Shown: positions 47,201-60,100, numbered from the stretch's first letter. The stretch is DNA of 64,000 nucleotides from Lepas anatifera (GCA_034440635.1 JAOTON010000767.1:1612001-1676000), one strand, 5' to 3'. Notes: generated from the sequence alone by a model not told the origin. Program-made: numbers and translations.

Positions 47201-48257
47201 TCAGCGAGAGGCCCAGGTAACGACCGCCATGAGTAATCAATGAGGAGTCTACCCACCGACAGCAATGCAGCGTACCCCCCCCCCTCCTTCCCGTTCCCAG
47301 CCGGACTGACCTGGCGGGACGGTCACGGCGTTTGAGTACTTCTGACAGCGATGCAGGCTCCGCAGGGGGACGTCACCACGGATTTTTGGCGGGTGGGGGA
47401 TAGAGGTTGGGGTGACATCAAACCAGCGATGGAAAGCAGGCAACCATTGTGTCGTAACTAACAATCTGGAATTTATCGAAAATTGTCTGTGAGTTGCTTT
47501 AAAATGTCAACATATATATTGTTTCGAAGGCATTTCAGGGATCTCAAGTGCCTTTTGAATGATATCCGTTAATTTCCGGTGGGAAATCGTACAAATTCAA
47601 ATCTGAATTTGAATTCAGAATTCACAGCGCTCCCGAGTCTGATTTGAAAAATAATACGACAAACGTTTGGCGCAGACAGAAACTTTCACGAATCGCATCT
47701 ACCCGAATGCCTTACACCTTCAGCAACTCTTGTCGTATTGCTTTAACACTTAACAAATTGAGTCAGTCTGAGCTTGAAATTGCGAGAAGTGACAAATCCA
47801 GATGAACAGTTTCTGATGGACTGAAATTTGGTAAAATACAGCTGCAAGTATATTATTAATAAAAGAACGTTTATGTTTCTCAAGTTCAAGATTTATGTAT
47901 ATTCCGGTGGATTTATCATTTTGCTTCCCAAACTAGAAGGAGGCTCTGTCTCATTTTCCCCTAATGCGGTTGCCAGTCCCCGCTATCTAATCCTCCCGCG
48001 GTGACGCCCCTCCTTGTCAGGCGGCACAAAGGCCTGCGCCCCTTACCGCCAGACCTGGGCGGCAGTCGTGATGCTTGTCCTATTTCGTTCCAGTATTTTG
48101 AGCCTGCCGAGATGAGAAGTGACGTTGGTTTCAGATCTCGAAACTTTATAACACAAAGCTTCTTTCCTAAACGATAGGATGATGCAGGATATTTGTAGTA
48201 AGGTATTGGAACTAAGGAATCAAAATATCCTCTCGTTACACGCATTTGTGCATATTC
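44289..48257. other. No gene recognised; one minisatellite inside
   Basis: About 4 kb of mainly AT-rich DNA. A ~40-bp tandem repeat lies at 46885-47030, and a GC-rich patch at 47270-47420. Open frames are short and lack domains. Confidence 0.45.
46885..47030 (+). repeat. ~40-bp minisatellite, about 4 copies
   Basis: Units share the words ctaactgacctgag, aaccc(c)tca and gcaggccgc. Unit length varies slightly. Confidence 0.8.
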
Positions 48258-48265
48258 TTTCTCTA

Positions 48266-48457
48266 CATGGGCGCCGAAAGCGGGGGGGACGGGGACGCGT
48301 CCCCCTGTTGGCCAGCCAGAGGGGGACGTCCCCGCAAAATTTTTGGGTCCATCGTCATTAATGCTGTCAGCAACCGAATACGCTCCAAATTCGCCTCCCC
48401 CGTCAGCACCAGTCCGGGTCCGTCCTCCCCTGCAAAAATTCTATGGCGACGCCCCTG
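48266..48457. mobile_element. 192-bp hAT-like MITE
   Basis: Exact 8-bp duplications TTTCTCTA lie at 48258-48265 and 48458-48465. The ends are CATGGGCGCCG on the left and, read inward, CAGGGGCGTCGCC on the right, an imperfect terminal inverted repeat. Size, duplication and ends fit a short non-autonomous hAT element. No coding capacity. Confidence 0.82.
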
Positions 48458-48479
48458 TTTCTCTATGACTGTATTTTTA

Positions 48480-50028
48480 GAATAATATGGTCATAGAGAA
48501 TAGAGAATGTAGCCAAAAAAGCGTCAGTATTAGGCCAACAGTTATTACAATAAATATATAGCTTAGGTATGGAGGGGAAGAAGCCAAATGAAATTATGAA
48601 TGAACCTTACCGATGCATGCGAAGATTGACGTTAAAATATCTTCATCCTTGCTTGCTTTCCTTGAATTGACCATCTTCATCCATTCAATGCCTGCAGTGT
48701 AATCCAATCAATACAAACTTCAACTCCAAGCAGCAGTAGAAGACCCTGTTGGCCCTCCACCGCATCGCCGACACTTCACTTAAACTGGCCGCCACGCAGA
48801 CTGCCGAACGCGGACATCGAAGTAGTCGAGATCAGCCAATCAGAGCGCAGCTCTGCCGACACCCGGCCAGGCGCCCGAGGCGGTTCGGGCGCGTGCAGTC
48901 TGAGCTTTGACACTGAAGCTGGCGGCATGCTGTTGATGCCGTGGGGATCCTCCACTTTTTGGAGACGGCAGAATCAAAGTACCTAATAAAAGCCTCGGAA
49001 AGTGACGTATAGTTACCGAGGCTAATGTTGCATTGGTTGTACCTTCTGGAATTGGACAGGTACCAACAGAAATAAAAGGCCTTTAAACAAGACAATAGAA
49101 AAAAATATAAAAATTAAACGCGTAGGTTTTGCTTTATTTAAGGACCCTCCTCAGATTTCTATCAATCAGATATAAACAGGATATTGCTAAGCTAAGGATT
49201 TTGAGGCATAACATTCCTATTTTCAGCCCCAGGATATTGACAACTTGCTAGTCGGATTTCTCGAGCCTTTCTGCCTTACGAGCCAGGCATTAAGATCGGT
49301 GTTTCCCATTTGTTCCTTAAAACTTTAAGCCCCTTGATACAAAAATGCAAGCAGAAAATTCAGCATCTGTGTGTAATTTCCAAACTTGGCTTGAGGTGTT
49401 GTTTCGCCTGCTTGTTAACTACTGCAGCTCAGCTCCCAGCAGTAGTTAACATGGTTAAGTCGTGACAACAGGAAAATTCCGGACGGCGCTGACAGGACAG
49501 CACTACCAGTGCACAAGACAGCACTACCAGTGCCACCAGGGCTGACCTGATGCCGGGACGATCGCGACAGTGGAAAGGGAGAGGAGAGTCGTGTACCCGG
49601 CCAGCCAGTTCGCTGTCATGATTCACCTGCCAAAACAAGGCGGAAAACTCCAGCCTGAAACGCTGTTGGCTCAACTGTCAACGAATGGCCACCGGTTTAG
49701 TGACACAGACGTTGTCCTTGTTGGGGACAGGAGCGTTGTCACCGGCCAGAGTTGTGGAGGAGCTACTCATACGATAACTCCTTTCTCACGAAGAACTAGG
49801 CAATCTAAAACCAAAACATAAAGACAGTCTTCTATAACTCATATTAAATCATCAGATATCAAATCCAAGTCTGCTATAGCACTCTGCCACATTTGCCTCG
49901 ATACCATGCAGTTAATCAGATAAGTCATTTGCAGGGCATTTTTTAAGGAAAAGTCAGTGGGGGGGGGAATATTTCTTGTGCTCGCCATTATAGTGTTTTC
50001 CATGGGTTAATACCCCGTTTTGAGGGGT
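48480..50028. other. No gene recognised
   Basis: Mixed sequence with a CpG-rich patch at 48770-48910 and a short local duplication of gacagcactaccagtgc at 49496-49532. No domain-bearing open frame. Confidence 0.4.
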
Positions 50029-50032
50029 TTAA

Positions 50033-51219
50033 CCCTTGCCCCGGTGGCGGGTACGAGCCACCTTCGCCCTGGTGGGGGGCTAAAAAGACCCCCACGATCT
50101 CAAAAACTAAGAGAGCTACAAAAAGCGCAAAACGGCAATCGAAAGCTCCTCGAAAATGATATCGAAAATACTTCGGTCATTTTTCTTGTCAGGTCAATAT
50201 CAAGGTCACCAGAGGTCAAAATAGGTCAAAATCGCTAATATGAGGTGTACTAAGAAAACCTCATATATCTCAGAAACTATGATAGCTAGAAACATTTTTC
50301 TAACACCATTCGAAAGCTCTTGAGATGCGCTTTTATTGAAGTGCATTCATTTTCGTCTCAGGTCAAAGCCTAGGAAGCTACAGGTCACTGAATATTGGGC
50401 ATATTCTTGGAAATGTCCATAGCCACCCATGCATAAGGGCGTTTACTTTTTCGCTAATAGCTTCCAAACCAAACATGATGTAGCCATAGTTTATGCACCA
50501 TTGCAATCCTCTCGTCAATACGAATAGAATGATATATGATATTGCTATGCCAGGTCAAATTTAAGAATTTGACCTGACCCAGGTCAACGGTCTGACCCAA
50601 CTTGACCTGGTATAGTCATGATGTATATCATTTGACTTCCAGTGACTATGCAAACACTTTGGTGACAAAATAAAAGCTCTATCTTATTTTATTAAAAATT
50701 TATAAAAAACACCAAGGAATGCTTATTTGACCTAAGGTGACCTTTTAAAGGTCACAAGTCAAAAATTTTAGCATCAGCTCCAGAAATGGGCTAAGAGCAA
50801 GTCGCAACCGATGTTTGAAGTTGATTCCATTCACACTTACTGAGAAAAGCTCATTTCGTGGTTTTCCCCATGTATTGACAATGGGGAGGTCATGCTCTGC
50901 ACATGACCTTAGGTCACCAATATCAAAAATCCCGGAACAAATGTTGTAGCTCCTGGTGGGCCCAATATAAGGTATGAGTTCCAACTTGATCGATTGACCC
51001 TTCTTTTAGTTATGCGGTCCTAAGTATTTTTTGAGGTGAGGTCACTTCACCTGGCCTGGTGACCTGACCTGATATGACCTTGAGCCAAAATTTTCAGGAA
51101 AGATGTAAAAATGATGAAGGAACAGCTAGACCAAGTTTGGCGGCGCTGCGCGCCGCCGTTTTTTTGGTCACTTCGGAAAAATCCGAGGGGGTCTAAAAGA
51201 CCCCCCACCCGGGCGAAGG
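50033..51219 (+). mobile_element. AGGTCA-rich piggyBac-like MITE, family C
   Basis: An 1187-bp element between TTAA at 50029-50032 and 51220-51223. The left end is CCCTTGCCCCGGTGG; read inward, the right end is CCTTCGCCCGGG. A palindrome of the form GGGGTCTnnnnAGACCCC sits inside both ends, replacing the CCATCGATGG palindrome of family A. The body is rich in AGGTCA/TGACCT and aligns with 32338-33180 in its interior. A hairpin GGCGGCGC/GCGCCGCC followed by T7 lies near 51139-51165. No coding capacity. Confidence 0.82.
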
Positions 51220-51639
51220 TTAATAAAACTTAGACGCGTTAGTGTTAAAAAAATGTTTCTCAATTTCTGAGTTATTCCAAGTCTAGAGATAATAGGTGCT
51301 GCCCAGGGTTGCCAGGTTTCTTTCAGCGGAAAAAGTCAAACTGTGTTGGAAAAAGGGCCAAAGAGGGGCAACATTTTATTTCCACTAAAATAGCCAAATA
51401 AACACCACAAAAGCCAGATTTGAGGCTAAAACGACCCCTAGCGGTAGTCATAAAACCACAGAAAAGCGACTTGTATCACTGTTTAGAGCTATTTGTTGAC
51501 AGTTTGATATTGACTTGATGCAATATTTTTAGCACACTACCCATCAATAGGAAGCCAGGCGTGCCCGTCCAACCCCGCGTGGTCATCGAATGACTTTATC
51601 CACATTATCAGAACATGTTTTTAGCATCATCAATCAACC

Positions 51640-51800
51640 TTCCCCCTTTTTTGACCAACAATTTCCTGATCTCAGTCAAAATGGGAGTAAACCGGAAATT
51701 TGTATAACCAGCCGTTGCGGAAGGCAACGAGGAGCCCAAATTCGAAAGGATTTTGATGCTAACGTGGAAAGTTTGCTGTCTGCTTTGCCGGGATTTCCCG
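51640..51800 (+). repeat. Dispersed repeat, copy 1
   Basis: Shares with 58205-58345 the words tttcctgatctcagtcaaaa, gaggagcccaaattcga and ggaaagtttgctgtc/tgaaagttttttgtc. The pair is diverged by substitutions and small indels. The family is not recognised and there is no coding signal. Confidence 0.7.
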
Positions 51801-51990
51801 TAACTACGCGCTTTGTTTCGTCTTCGCACGATGGAGTAGACAGCCACGGGTGGAAATTGCTTAACACAATTTTTGTGGATTGCCAATTTGGGACCAGAAA
51901 TAGAACAAAGTTATAATTATCGGGTGGTGTTTGTCTTATTTTCGTTAGGCGAGCCTGCATTTGGTCAATTTTAAGTCATCTGTCTATTTC

Positions 51991-52061
51991 ACTGGGGGCC
52001 AATTTCCGGGCATTGGGGGGGGCATTTCGGCCGACTGGGGGGTGGGCAAATGGCCCCCAGT
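51991..52061. repeat. Short inverted-repeat element
   Basis: ACTGGGGGCCA at 51991-52001 is complemented by TGGCCCCCAGT at 52051-52061, with G-rich sequence between. It may be a very short MITE or a transposon end pair. Similar GGGGGCC words open the repeat at 58180. Confidence 0.5.
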
Positions 52062-52640
52062 TAACATGTTAAAAAATGGCCTGGTCATTTATGTATGCCG
52101 CAGCTGATCCATTCAAACCAAAACGGCGACAAGTGCGAAACCACCTTGGGGTAATCATGACGCTTGTGCTATCGCGTTGCGTCCTACATTCGCTACTGGC
52201 GTCCCGGCGGCGCCTCCAAGGTCATCTTATTGAATTTGGGATCTCCGTTTCATTAATCAGCCTCGCTGGCTCGGCTGGCTCCGGACACCAAAGCCTGGGA
52301 TCGGACAGAGATGGCCGCCGTCTGCCGCCGGCTGATTCCCAGTGGGAACCTTGACGCACCGATTTCTCATGGCTCTGATTTTTACCACCTGCCCCACCAC
52401 ACCGTACCGGTTATCAATTATATGAGGAGGCGGGCTTTGATTATTCAAGGCTGGACATCAATCGAGCTGGTTCGAGGTGTTACACTAGGCTAGCTCAGTT
52501 GATTAGGTGCTCGTTATAATTTTTAAGTCCTTTGTCCTGATATTCGTTACCCACAGCCCTCAAGGTAGTTGCCCCAAATATATCCAGTCTGGAAAAGAAG
52601 AACTCATGTCCCTTTACGAAATGCTTCTTTTTGTGTTTTT

Positions 52641-52644
<4 letters not shown>

Positions 52645-52699
<55 letters not shown>
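52645..52699 (+). repeat. TG microsatellite
   Basis: About 27 uninterrupted TG units, preceded by T-runs. Confidence 0.97.
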
Positions 52700-52702
<3 letters not shown>

Positions 52703-52865
52703 ACCACTGAATGATATATAATTTTGTTAAAATAATAAAGCAATGTTTGCAAAATTGAACTATGCAGAGAAAACCTGCCAGATAACTGGTGTTAGATAAA
52801 AGCAAGCATGAACCTCTTGTCGTTAAATGCCACTGAAAGGAAAAGCTTGATTTTTTCACTAATAA

Positions 52866-53040
52866 TTGTTGGGGTTTAACGGCACACCAACTGCCAAGGT
52901 TATACGGCGTCGTCACCTCTCATCCTGTTGGCAGGGATTTGGGGGATCAGATCAACTTATTCAAATGCTCTGCCGAGACTTGAACCTGGGACCTGTCATT
53001 CAGAAGGCCGGCACTCTACCACTGAGCCAAACATTCCCAG
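52866..53040 (-). repeat. tRNA-derived SINE
   Basis: On the minus strand it starts with a tRNA-like head. The A-box TGGCTCAGTGG is at 53019-53029 and the B-box GGTTCAAGTCT at 52976-52986. The body then runs through ctgatcccccaaat and ends near gccgttaaacccc. The body is shared with 61292-61510 (gtttaac, tacggcg, tttgggggatcag on the plus strand). Pol III transcription from the internal boxes would be expected in an active copy. The anticodon arm pairs poorly, so it is not a plain tRNA gene. Confidence 0.7.
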
Positions 53041-53207
53041 TCCCAACGAAGATGCCTTTCATATGCAGAAAATATACGTGTCCACTTTGGTTCCAGTGAG
53101 TATAAGCTTTCCATATTAAAATATTTTTCTGATACTTTTCTTATTTCGGAAAACTGAGGCTCAAAATTATCAACAGAACTTGTTTACGTGTTTGCAAAAC
53201 ACAGGAA

Positions 53208-53396
<189 letters not shown>

Positions 53397-53399
53397 TGT

Positions 53400-55142
53400 A
53401 CATACGTAGACGACAGGGTGTTCCCACTTATCGGCTCTCTTGAGGGACAGTCATGTTCTCACGCTCCTGTGACACATCCCGCCGTGCTATTACTAGACAT
53501 CCCGATTTTTAGGGCCCGACGGAACGGAGGACTGTTCCGGTGACACAAGGCGGGCCGTGCGCTCGGGCTGTGCCACCGAACCGGTGGATATATTTAAAGG
53601 CAAGCCAAGCCGTGCTCCCAATAACAAGGACACTGGTCGGTCAGCGTAGCCCTGTGCAATGCAAGCACTACTGAGTGTACTGCCGTCTCCTGAGTGGAAG
53701 GTGAGCGGTGAAAGGAGCGCCCAAAGTCAGCTTCGATCCATGGATCTGTCTCACTAATCCGTGACGCCTTAAACAACTGCGTCACGGCGGTAATACTGTT
53801 TACTGGACTTTCCACTGCACATGGGATGGATTCACGGACCTGACTAAAGGTGGTCAAACTCCTAAACTTACCGATAACCTATTTTGTCTTTCCAAATTTG
53901 TGTTCAAAAGGGACATATTTCCCGCCTTAAGCAGTGACGTAACGATTGCAGAAAAGAAAATGCCAAGAAAAATCTGAAAAAATGTTAAAATCCACCCCTC
54001 AACTCACCCTTGCATACAATTGTAAAACAAGCTCTGTTGTAACTATGAAATGACAGAGCACTAGAATAGACATGCTATTAGATCTCGACTCAAAGGCCAA
54101 AAATGGTGAGAAAAAGAGAAAACAGCTTCAATCTGAGATAGCAAGGCAGGCTAGTGACACTAAATACAAATGTAAGGAATAAAATCGGTAAATGCCGGGA
54201 GTTTCGAAGCGTGATGGACAAGGTAAAAACCACATTTCGGTCGGGGGTTTGCTTCCGCTGTTGGGCTTTTAAAACTACGGTGGGCATATGGTGGGTCTTG
54301 GGGCTTTTTCAAGGTATCTCCATTTATTAAAATTTGGATAAATCCTTTACACACTCTTAAGGAATGAAGATCACTGAGTCAATTACAATGATAGCCACGT
54401 AGGGCCCTACATACATCAAGCTTTCTGAGAACCTAGATTTTCATATGAGTCACATGGCAAGCCCATGACGTCTAACGAAGCTCTGAGTGAAAAGCTGAAT
54501 TCCCCTGGCTGTGACCTTGCAGAGATCTATCGTCGAATACCCAATGCTCTTCCTCTCATTAGCTCCATCATATCTGAGGTCTTCGCCGGGGATGACCAGG
54601 CCATCAATACCTCCGAGAACCGCTTCAGCCCTGCCTGGCCTTCATCCCCGCGTCCATGGGCGTCCAGCGCCGTGCCAGAGCCGCGGCAGGTACCCCAGTT
54701 GCCGTCGGGATTGGTCTCGAGCCCGCCGGAGCTGTTAATGAGCGCTGCCGACAGGTGCTGCCCCCTGTCCCAGATGCAGAGCTGCCGCTGCCGTCCCCCC
54801 TGGGGCTGGCGGGGCAGTGCGCTGTTGCGTGGCTGGTGGCCAGGAGGCCAGCTCCTGCTCAGGACCTTAATACCTATTATCACTGACGATTCAATTACAG
54901 AAGATGTCTGAGCGTTGATGAAGATGATATGGAATGAGTGCCTACAGGTGAAATGGGCGGATTCCATTGCAAAGTGAGCAGCTAAATGGCTCTACCTACA
55001 TCGCTCTCATAGCTATTGTCATTCCAAGTACGGATATCAGGATTAGAATCAAGTTCAGCCAATAATCGGACGTGGCATTGGCAGTCGACGCACACTCCAT
55101 ATTCAAACTTTCGTATTCTTTCACAGTTTTTTTGTTCGAATA
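53400..55142. other. No gene recognised
   Basis: Mixed sequence with a GC-rich patch at 54590-54860. The open frames there (about 146-148 residues on each strand) overlap head to head and have no recognisable domain, so I leave them uncalled. Confidence 0.4.
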
Positions 55143-55150
55143 GTGGTCAG

Positions 55151-55321
55151 CAGTAGCGGACACAAGGGTGGACTAGGAGGTTCAAGCCCCCCCCCCCACA
55201 TACGAAATGCCGGAGTACCTAAAGTGAATGCATTTCCGGAGGCTGTTCAGACGCAATGGCGGGGGAGGCTTGAGCCCCCTAGCCCCCCGTCCCCCGGAAT
55301 TCTGTCCTGGACCCGCCACTG
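55151..55321. mobile_element. 171-bp hAT-like MITE candidate
   Basis: The left end is CAGTAGCGGACAC; read inward, the right end is CAGTGGCGGGTCCAGGAC. These are similar inverted ends of the CAGTGGCGGATCC type. Flanking 8-mers GTGGTCAG (55143-55150) and GTGATCAT (55322-55329) agree at six of eight positions. A C-run follows the left end. No coding capacity. Confidence 0.55.
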
Positions 55322-55329
55322 GTGATCAT

Positions 55330-56426
55330 GATTGGGAATTCGATGGCAGCGATGACTGTACATCTAGATACTACGCGCCTAAGTACTGGGCCAGAGTATG
55401 AAAACTGGCATTTTTCTCCAAATTGCTGAATTCGTCAGCTCATCACGTTGTATAAAACCAGCTGGGTCCCTTTATATCACCGAGAGCTGTGTTTCACTCG
55501 CGACGGGGGCGCCGGGCCTTACAAGATATTCTTCAACTATCGCTAATGGTGGCAAAATCACGGTGTTTGGGTTTTCACCAAAGGTCTTTACCGCACTGGA
55601 GTGTGGGGGACGACTCATTTCACATGGTTAGCTCCGACCAGCCACATCGCTTACTAAGTATGTCGATGTGGAAAATTGGTACGGGCTCGTCGCTGGGCCG
55701 AGCGCGTTTCCACGCACACTTACAACACAGTGGTTCCTGGTCACAGAGCCCTCCAATTTCACCCAGCCGTGTCACCCGGTGGGACGTATCAATCCTCCGT
55801 CGTTACAGCTGGTGCCGGTGCCTACTTACCTGGCCGCCCTTACCCACCAAACACGGACGACCTTGGGCGTGGTGAGGCTGCAGGTAAACTCCGCAAACGC
55901 TCTTCCTGGTACGATGAGGACAATGCCTCCCCAAAAGTTCGGCCACACCAGCCCTCAGTGGGTTAAAAGATCGGGTGGGGACGCTACGTCGAGTTCCGTC
56001 TTATCAGGAAAGCCAGGGGCGTGGGCTCCGCGATAAAGCCACCGCCCGGAGGATGGGCACATTGTTTCCGCAGTCAGCGGTGCAGCGCCGCCATTTTCCG
56101 CCCGGTTCTTTTCCTCCAGACGTCACGTCAAGTCATCGGCCGGTCCTCAGCTGTTGCACAACACAAACTGGCTTCAAGATAGTGAGACGGACAGTGGACT
56201 AGCTCAGCAGCGAGAGAAGTGCCGCACGCTGTGTTGTCATGCATTAAAAAATGATTTCGTATGTCGAAATTTGACATGTTTCTCGAATTGAACACTTTGA
56301 TACTATATAAAGAAAGGGGTTTGGGACCGCTAAATGTATAGGATTTGACGGTGGCTTAACGTTCTAATTCTCTGGCTTATCAGTTTAATCGCGTTGTAAG
56401 CAAAATTGAATCCACTAGGACTCACT
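55330..56426. other. No gene recognised; GC-rich at 55700-56120
   Basis: Several overlapping plus-strand open frames of 75-128 residues lie between 55398 and 56202, without any domain I recognise. An exon here is possible but not supported. Confidence 0.35.
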
Positions 56427-57170
56427 TGTTTCGCCCCCGGGTCCGGCGCCACCTTGCCCCCGCCATCGCCCCCTCTAACTAAATATGGGCTTCGCAAACT
56501 GCAAATGACTGAAAGCTCGCGTAATTCGTGAATTACTTGCATGTTTTATGTTCAATGTTTGACCTGTAATTAGGTAATTATTTTCCATATGCAATGATTA
56601 AACTGGCATAACTTTATGTATTAGAGCTTTGAGGCCTGGTGACATTTATAGCAAATTGCCTGTACTTTTCCTAGTGACGTAAGACCTCCCGCCGTGTTTG
56701 ACCCCAGTCACCTCTGACCTAATATGACCTGAGATCACAAGTAAAAGTGACCTTGCCGTTATATAGCGTAAGACGAAACATGTTTTTTTCACTCTGTCAA
56801 TTAGGTAAAGTATTGTAAATACTGTTTTGACCTCGTATTATGACCTTAAAGTGGCAAATATCCCTGGATCCGTAAGGTGTCCAAAACGTTGTTTGCAGTT
56901 AGTATTTGCAATCATTTTTGTGGCTTTTATATCATGAAATAGCTTTTCCCTGCTTTTCCAATGGAGGGTCGCCTCTACCTGACCTGCACGAAATCGAAAA
57001 TCCCGGATATAACCTTTACCCTAGGGTCTGGTGGTTTCAAATCGATCGACTTTGAATGTGCTCTTAAGAGTTATTGGACCTTGGTTGACTTTTGACCTAC
57101 CTTTGACCCGAAAATTTCATGAATTGCGTCCAGGGGCTGGCCGCTCAACCTTCCGGGTTGCCATAGGTTA
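56427..57170 (-). mobile_element. AGGTCA-rich MITE, copy A5, degraded by many small deletions
   Basis: Aligns in the same orientation as copy A4 from gtccggcgccacc through to the region after gaccttggttgac. It is about 740 bp instead of about 1020 bp. The missing material is spread over dozens of deletions of one to about ten bases, while matched blocks such as attttgtggcttttatatc remain identical. Neither TTAA flank is preserved. The conserved AGGTCA pair with a 4-bp spacer is still visible near 56720. Confidence 0.75.
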
Positions 57171-60100
57171 TGGATATTTCCAATAGATGATAAACAAAAA
57201 TCCCGGTATATTAGAACATCACTCGGTAAGTAGAAGCCTTATCACGTAGAAACACTCAAGCCCGAAAAAATTATTGAAACTGAACTGAAACTGCACGCTG
57301 TTTGCTGACTGACACTCGAAGCAGTTGACGAAGCATAGTTAGAATTGAATCTGCAATATGGGATATAAATTTGTTATTTTCAGCAATTTTCCATGAAATA
57401 CCGATATCATGAGTGATCTTGCAGCTTGCAGCGATCTTTCTGGATGCCAAGTACTGGTGCATCCAGAACCCTATACTAGGAAGGGCCAACTAAGCTCAAA
57501 CCCAGGGTAAGTGTGAGATGTCGGGGACTGGAAGGCAACACGATTTCCAGCGGTGTTACACTGTCGATCCGGGGGAGAGAGCAGTCGTGGTCCAGTGTGA
57601 GCTGCAAACTCCAACAGTGATTATTGCAATGGTGTTCATTGCTATTTTTATGATCTCTTTTTCTGCGTAAACATGATTCTGTTGCTTTGCGTTCTCGCTT
57701 ATATCGGATGGGCACATTCTTGTTTCCTATTTACTTCTATTGCTCAAAATTTTAGAACTTAAAAGAAATGAGGAGAATCAAATCGAATGAGTAATCAATA
57801 TGTAGGCAATGCTTTTGCCTGAAATGTGGATTTGTTATTTTGAATTTATTTTTTGGTCCGTGGATGGAACAGTAAAGGGAAAAGTAAGGGTGCCTAAATA
57901 TTTGAAGAACTTATAAATGTGGTATTTGAATAAGGTATTTCACCTTCACAAGACAATATCTATGTAGAACTTGAAGTCAGCCTTTGGTATCCCCCAAAAA
58001 TGGCGCAGATAATTTAATGCCGATCACGACCTTCAGTACGGAATCTATCGACCAAAAATCCGACAATCTTACGTAGGTTTTATGCAGTTCAGCAATATTG
58101 GAAATGAAGACCAAATCAGATGTCATATTTTACTAGCCCATTTTAGATAGTGGTTAGCGACACCATACGCGTCGGAAAAGGGGGCCAGGGGGCCTGGCCC
58201 CCACTTATTGGCCAAAAATTTCCTGATCTCAGTCAAAATGAGAGACAACCGGACATTCTTATATCCAGCCGCTGCGGAATGCAGCGAGGAGCCCAAATTC
58301 GAACAGTTTTTGGTCCTGATGTTGAAAGTTTTTTGTCAGCATCAGGTTGAGTTTGGCTGCCCCCCTTTTTGCGGTGGCGACACTTATGAGCGACACTGTT
58401 TAAAATTTGGTGATAGTGGTTATTGGTAGGTACTGTTTCAAATTTGGGGGCGATGGCTATTGACATTGCTTTACGTTTGGGCATCTCCAATCAATTTCAG
58501 ACATCCGCACCCCCTGATTTTGTACCTGGCGGGTGTTCTGTGACCACTGACTGTCCGTCCCCTTCCGAGGTTGCTGCACCCAGTTCATTGACCATTTCAT
58601 GCGGAACTGCTACCGGTGTTGCGCATTTTTCTACCAGTTCATGAATGCAAGGGAATTTGCCTCAACAGAGGTTGCTGGCGCCGTCAGAGCAGTTATCTAC
58701 GGTTCTGGTCGATTTGGAGTCTGCTCAAACATTGTGGGCTGCCAGGGGCACTTGTAGGTATTAGCTTTGAAGTGGGAACTCTAACTGTGACCTTCACGCG
58801 GAAGGATGTATGCAGATAAGAAGATCGGTAATGTCTGCAGTAAGGTGACGTTCATTGATCAATTAGCCTGAACAGTATTCGCCCATCTTTAGAATAAACA
58901 TCAAGATGCTGTCTCTATACTTTTCTTTACCAGAGTCAATCATCATGCTCTCATATTAAGTCACCCTCACCTCATCATCAATGTTGAAGTCCAGTGAGAA
59001 ATATGCCTATTTCGGTCAGCCAAGTGATTTATTGGAATACAGAATCAGCTACTTCTGTAAGTCACTTGTAATCTGTGCCGTGCGAGATACATGTAATAGT
59101 GTTGCGCACCAGAGACAACCTCGCGAGTGTTCCTGCCATGGACCTGACTCCTCGTGCATCCCCGTCATTTTGCTTGCGCATGGCACGTTCTCCTGTTGTG
59201 TTCACCATGATATATTACCATGCCAGCCTTGCAGCGATTCAGCTCATAGTTATTCTGAATGCCCACTTCGATGCGGCACGGGTACCGCCTATTTCTAATC
59301 ATACTGTTTGTTCACTCTTCCTAATTCAGCCCGGCGGTAGTCCATAAGTACGTGCAAACGATTTTGCCGGCTATTATACGACTACTTTGTGTTATCCCTA
59401 ATTAAATACGAGTGGTTTAATTGGACTAATGTGCCACATATATGCATACACAGTGGCGGTCCCGTCATACAAAAGAACTTTAAATCAGAAGATGAAAGCT
59501 GTTCGTTGCGTGTCCGAACAATTCCCCTCAATTAGAGCGAAAATGTTCAGCTTATGCAGCTGTCAAGTACGTCAATGCACAATTAATATGCTGTTAATAC
59601 CCAGGCGTGGACACGTGCGGAATGCAGGGGTTTCAATATGAATATAATACGTCTGGACGAGAGTGAACCGTTAGAACAGTTTCGACAGGGAAGAACTGTA
59701 ATGACCTGTCTGACGGCGCCGCCGTATCACGGGAGGTAAAAAACACTCCTGCTGTGGCGCGCACTACATACACATTTCTGACTCAAAGTACAAAGTACGT
59801 TGATTAAAAGAAACTGACCAGATTTGATATACTCCATACACAAATTGAGTGTAGCAAGTGGATTGCAAGTTCGAAACGGTCACGTGTAAGATCAGAGACA
59901 TCACCAGAGATTTAGGATTTTAGCCTTGTGGTCTAAACGGCCAAATTCGTAAGAAACATTGTGTTTTGAATGAATATTTAGTATAGCAAATGGTTTTGGA
60001 CGCTAATGGTTCAGATGCTCCTCCACCACCCCTTTTTGGGAGGTGCTATTGTGTGGGTTATAGACAAACATTAGTATCATAGTATAACACACGCAAGTGA

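Noticed and set aside
52486..52575. tRNA gene starting at tagctcagttgattagg
   Set aside because: Only an A-box-like word is present; no B-box or foldable acceptor follows.
52866..53040. A working tRNA gene on the minus strand
   Set aside because: The A and B boxes are good, but the anticodon arm does not pair and the sequence continues into a body shared with another locus, so a SINE fits better.
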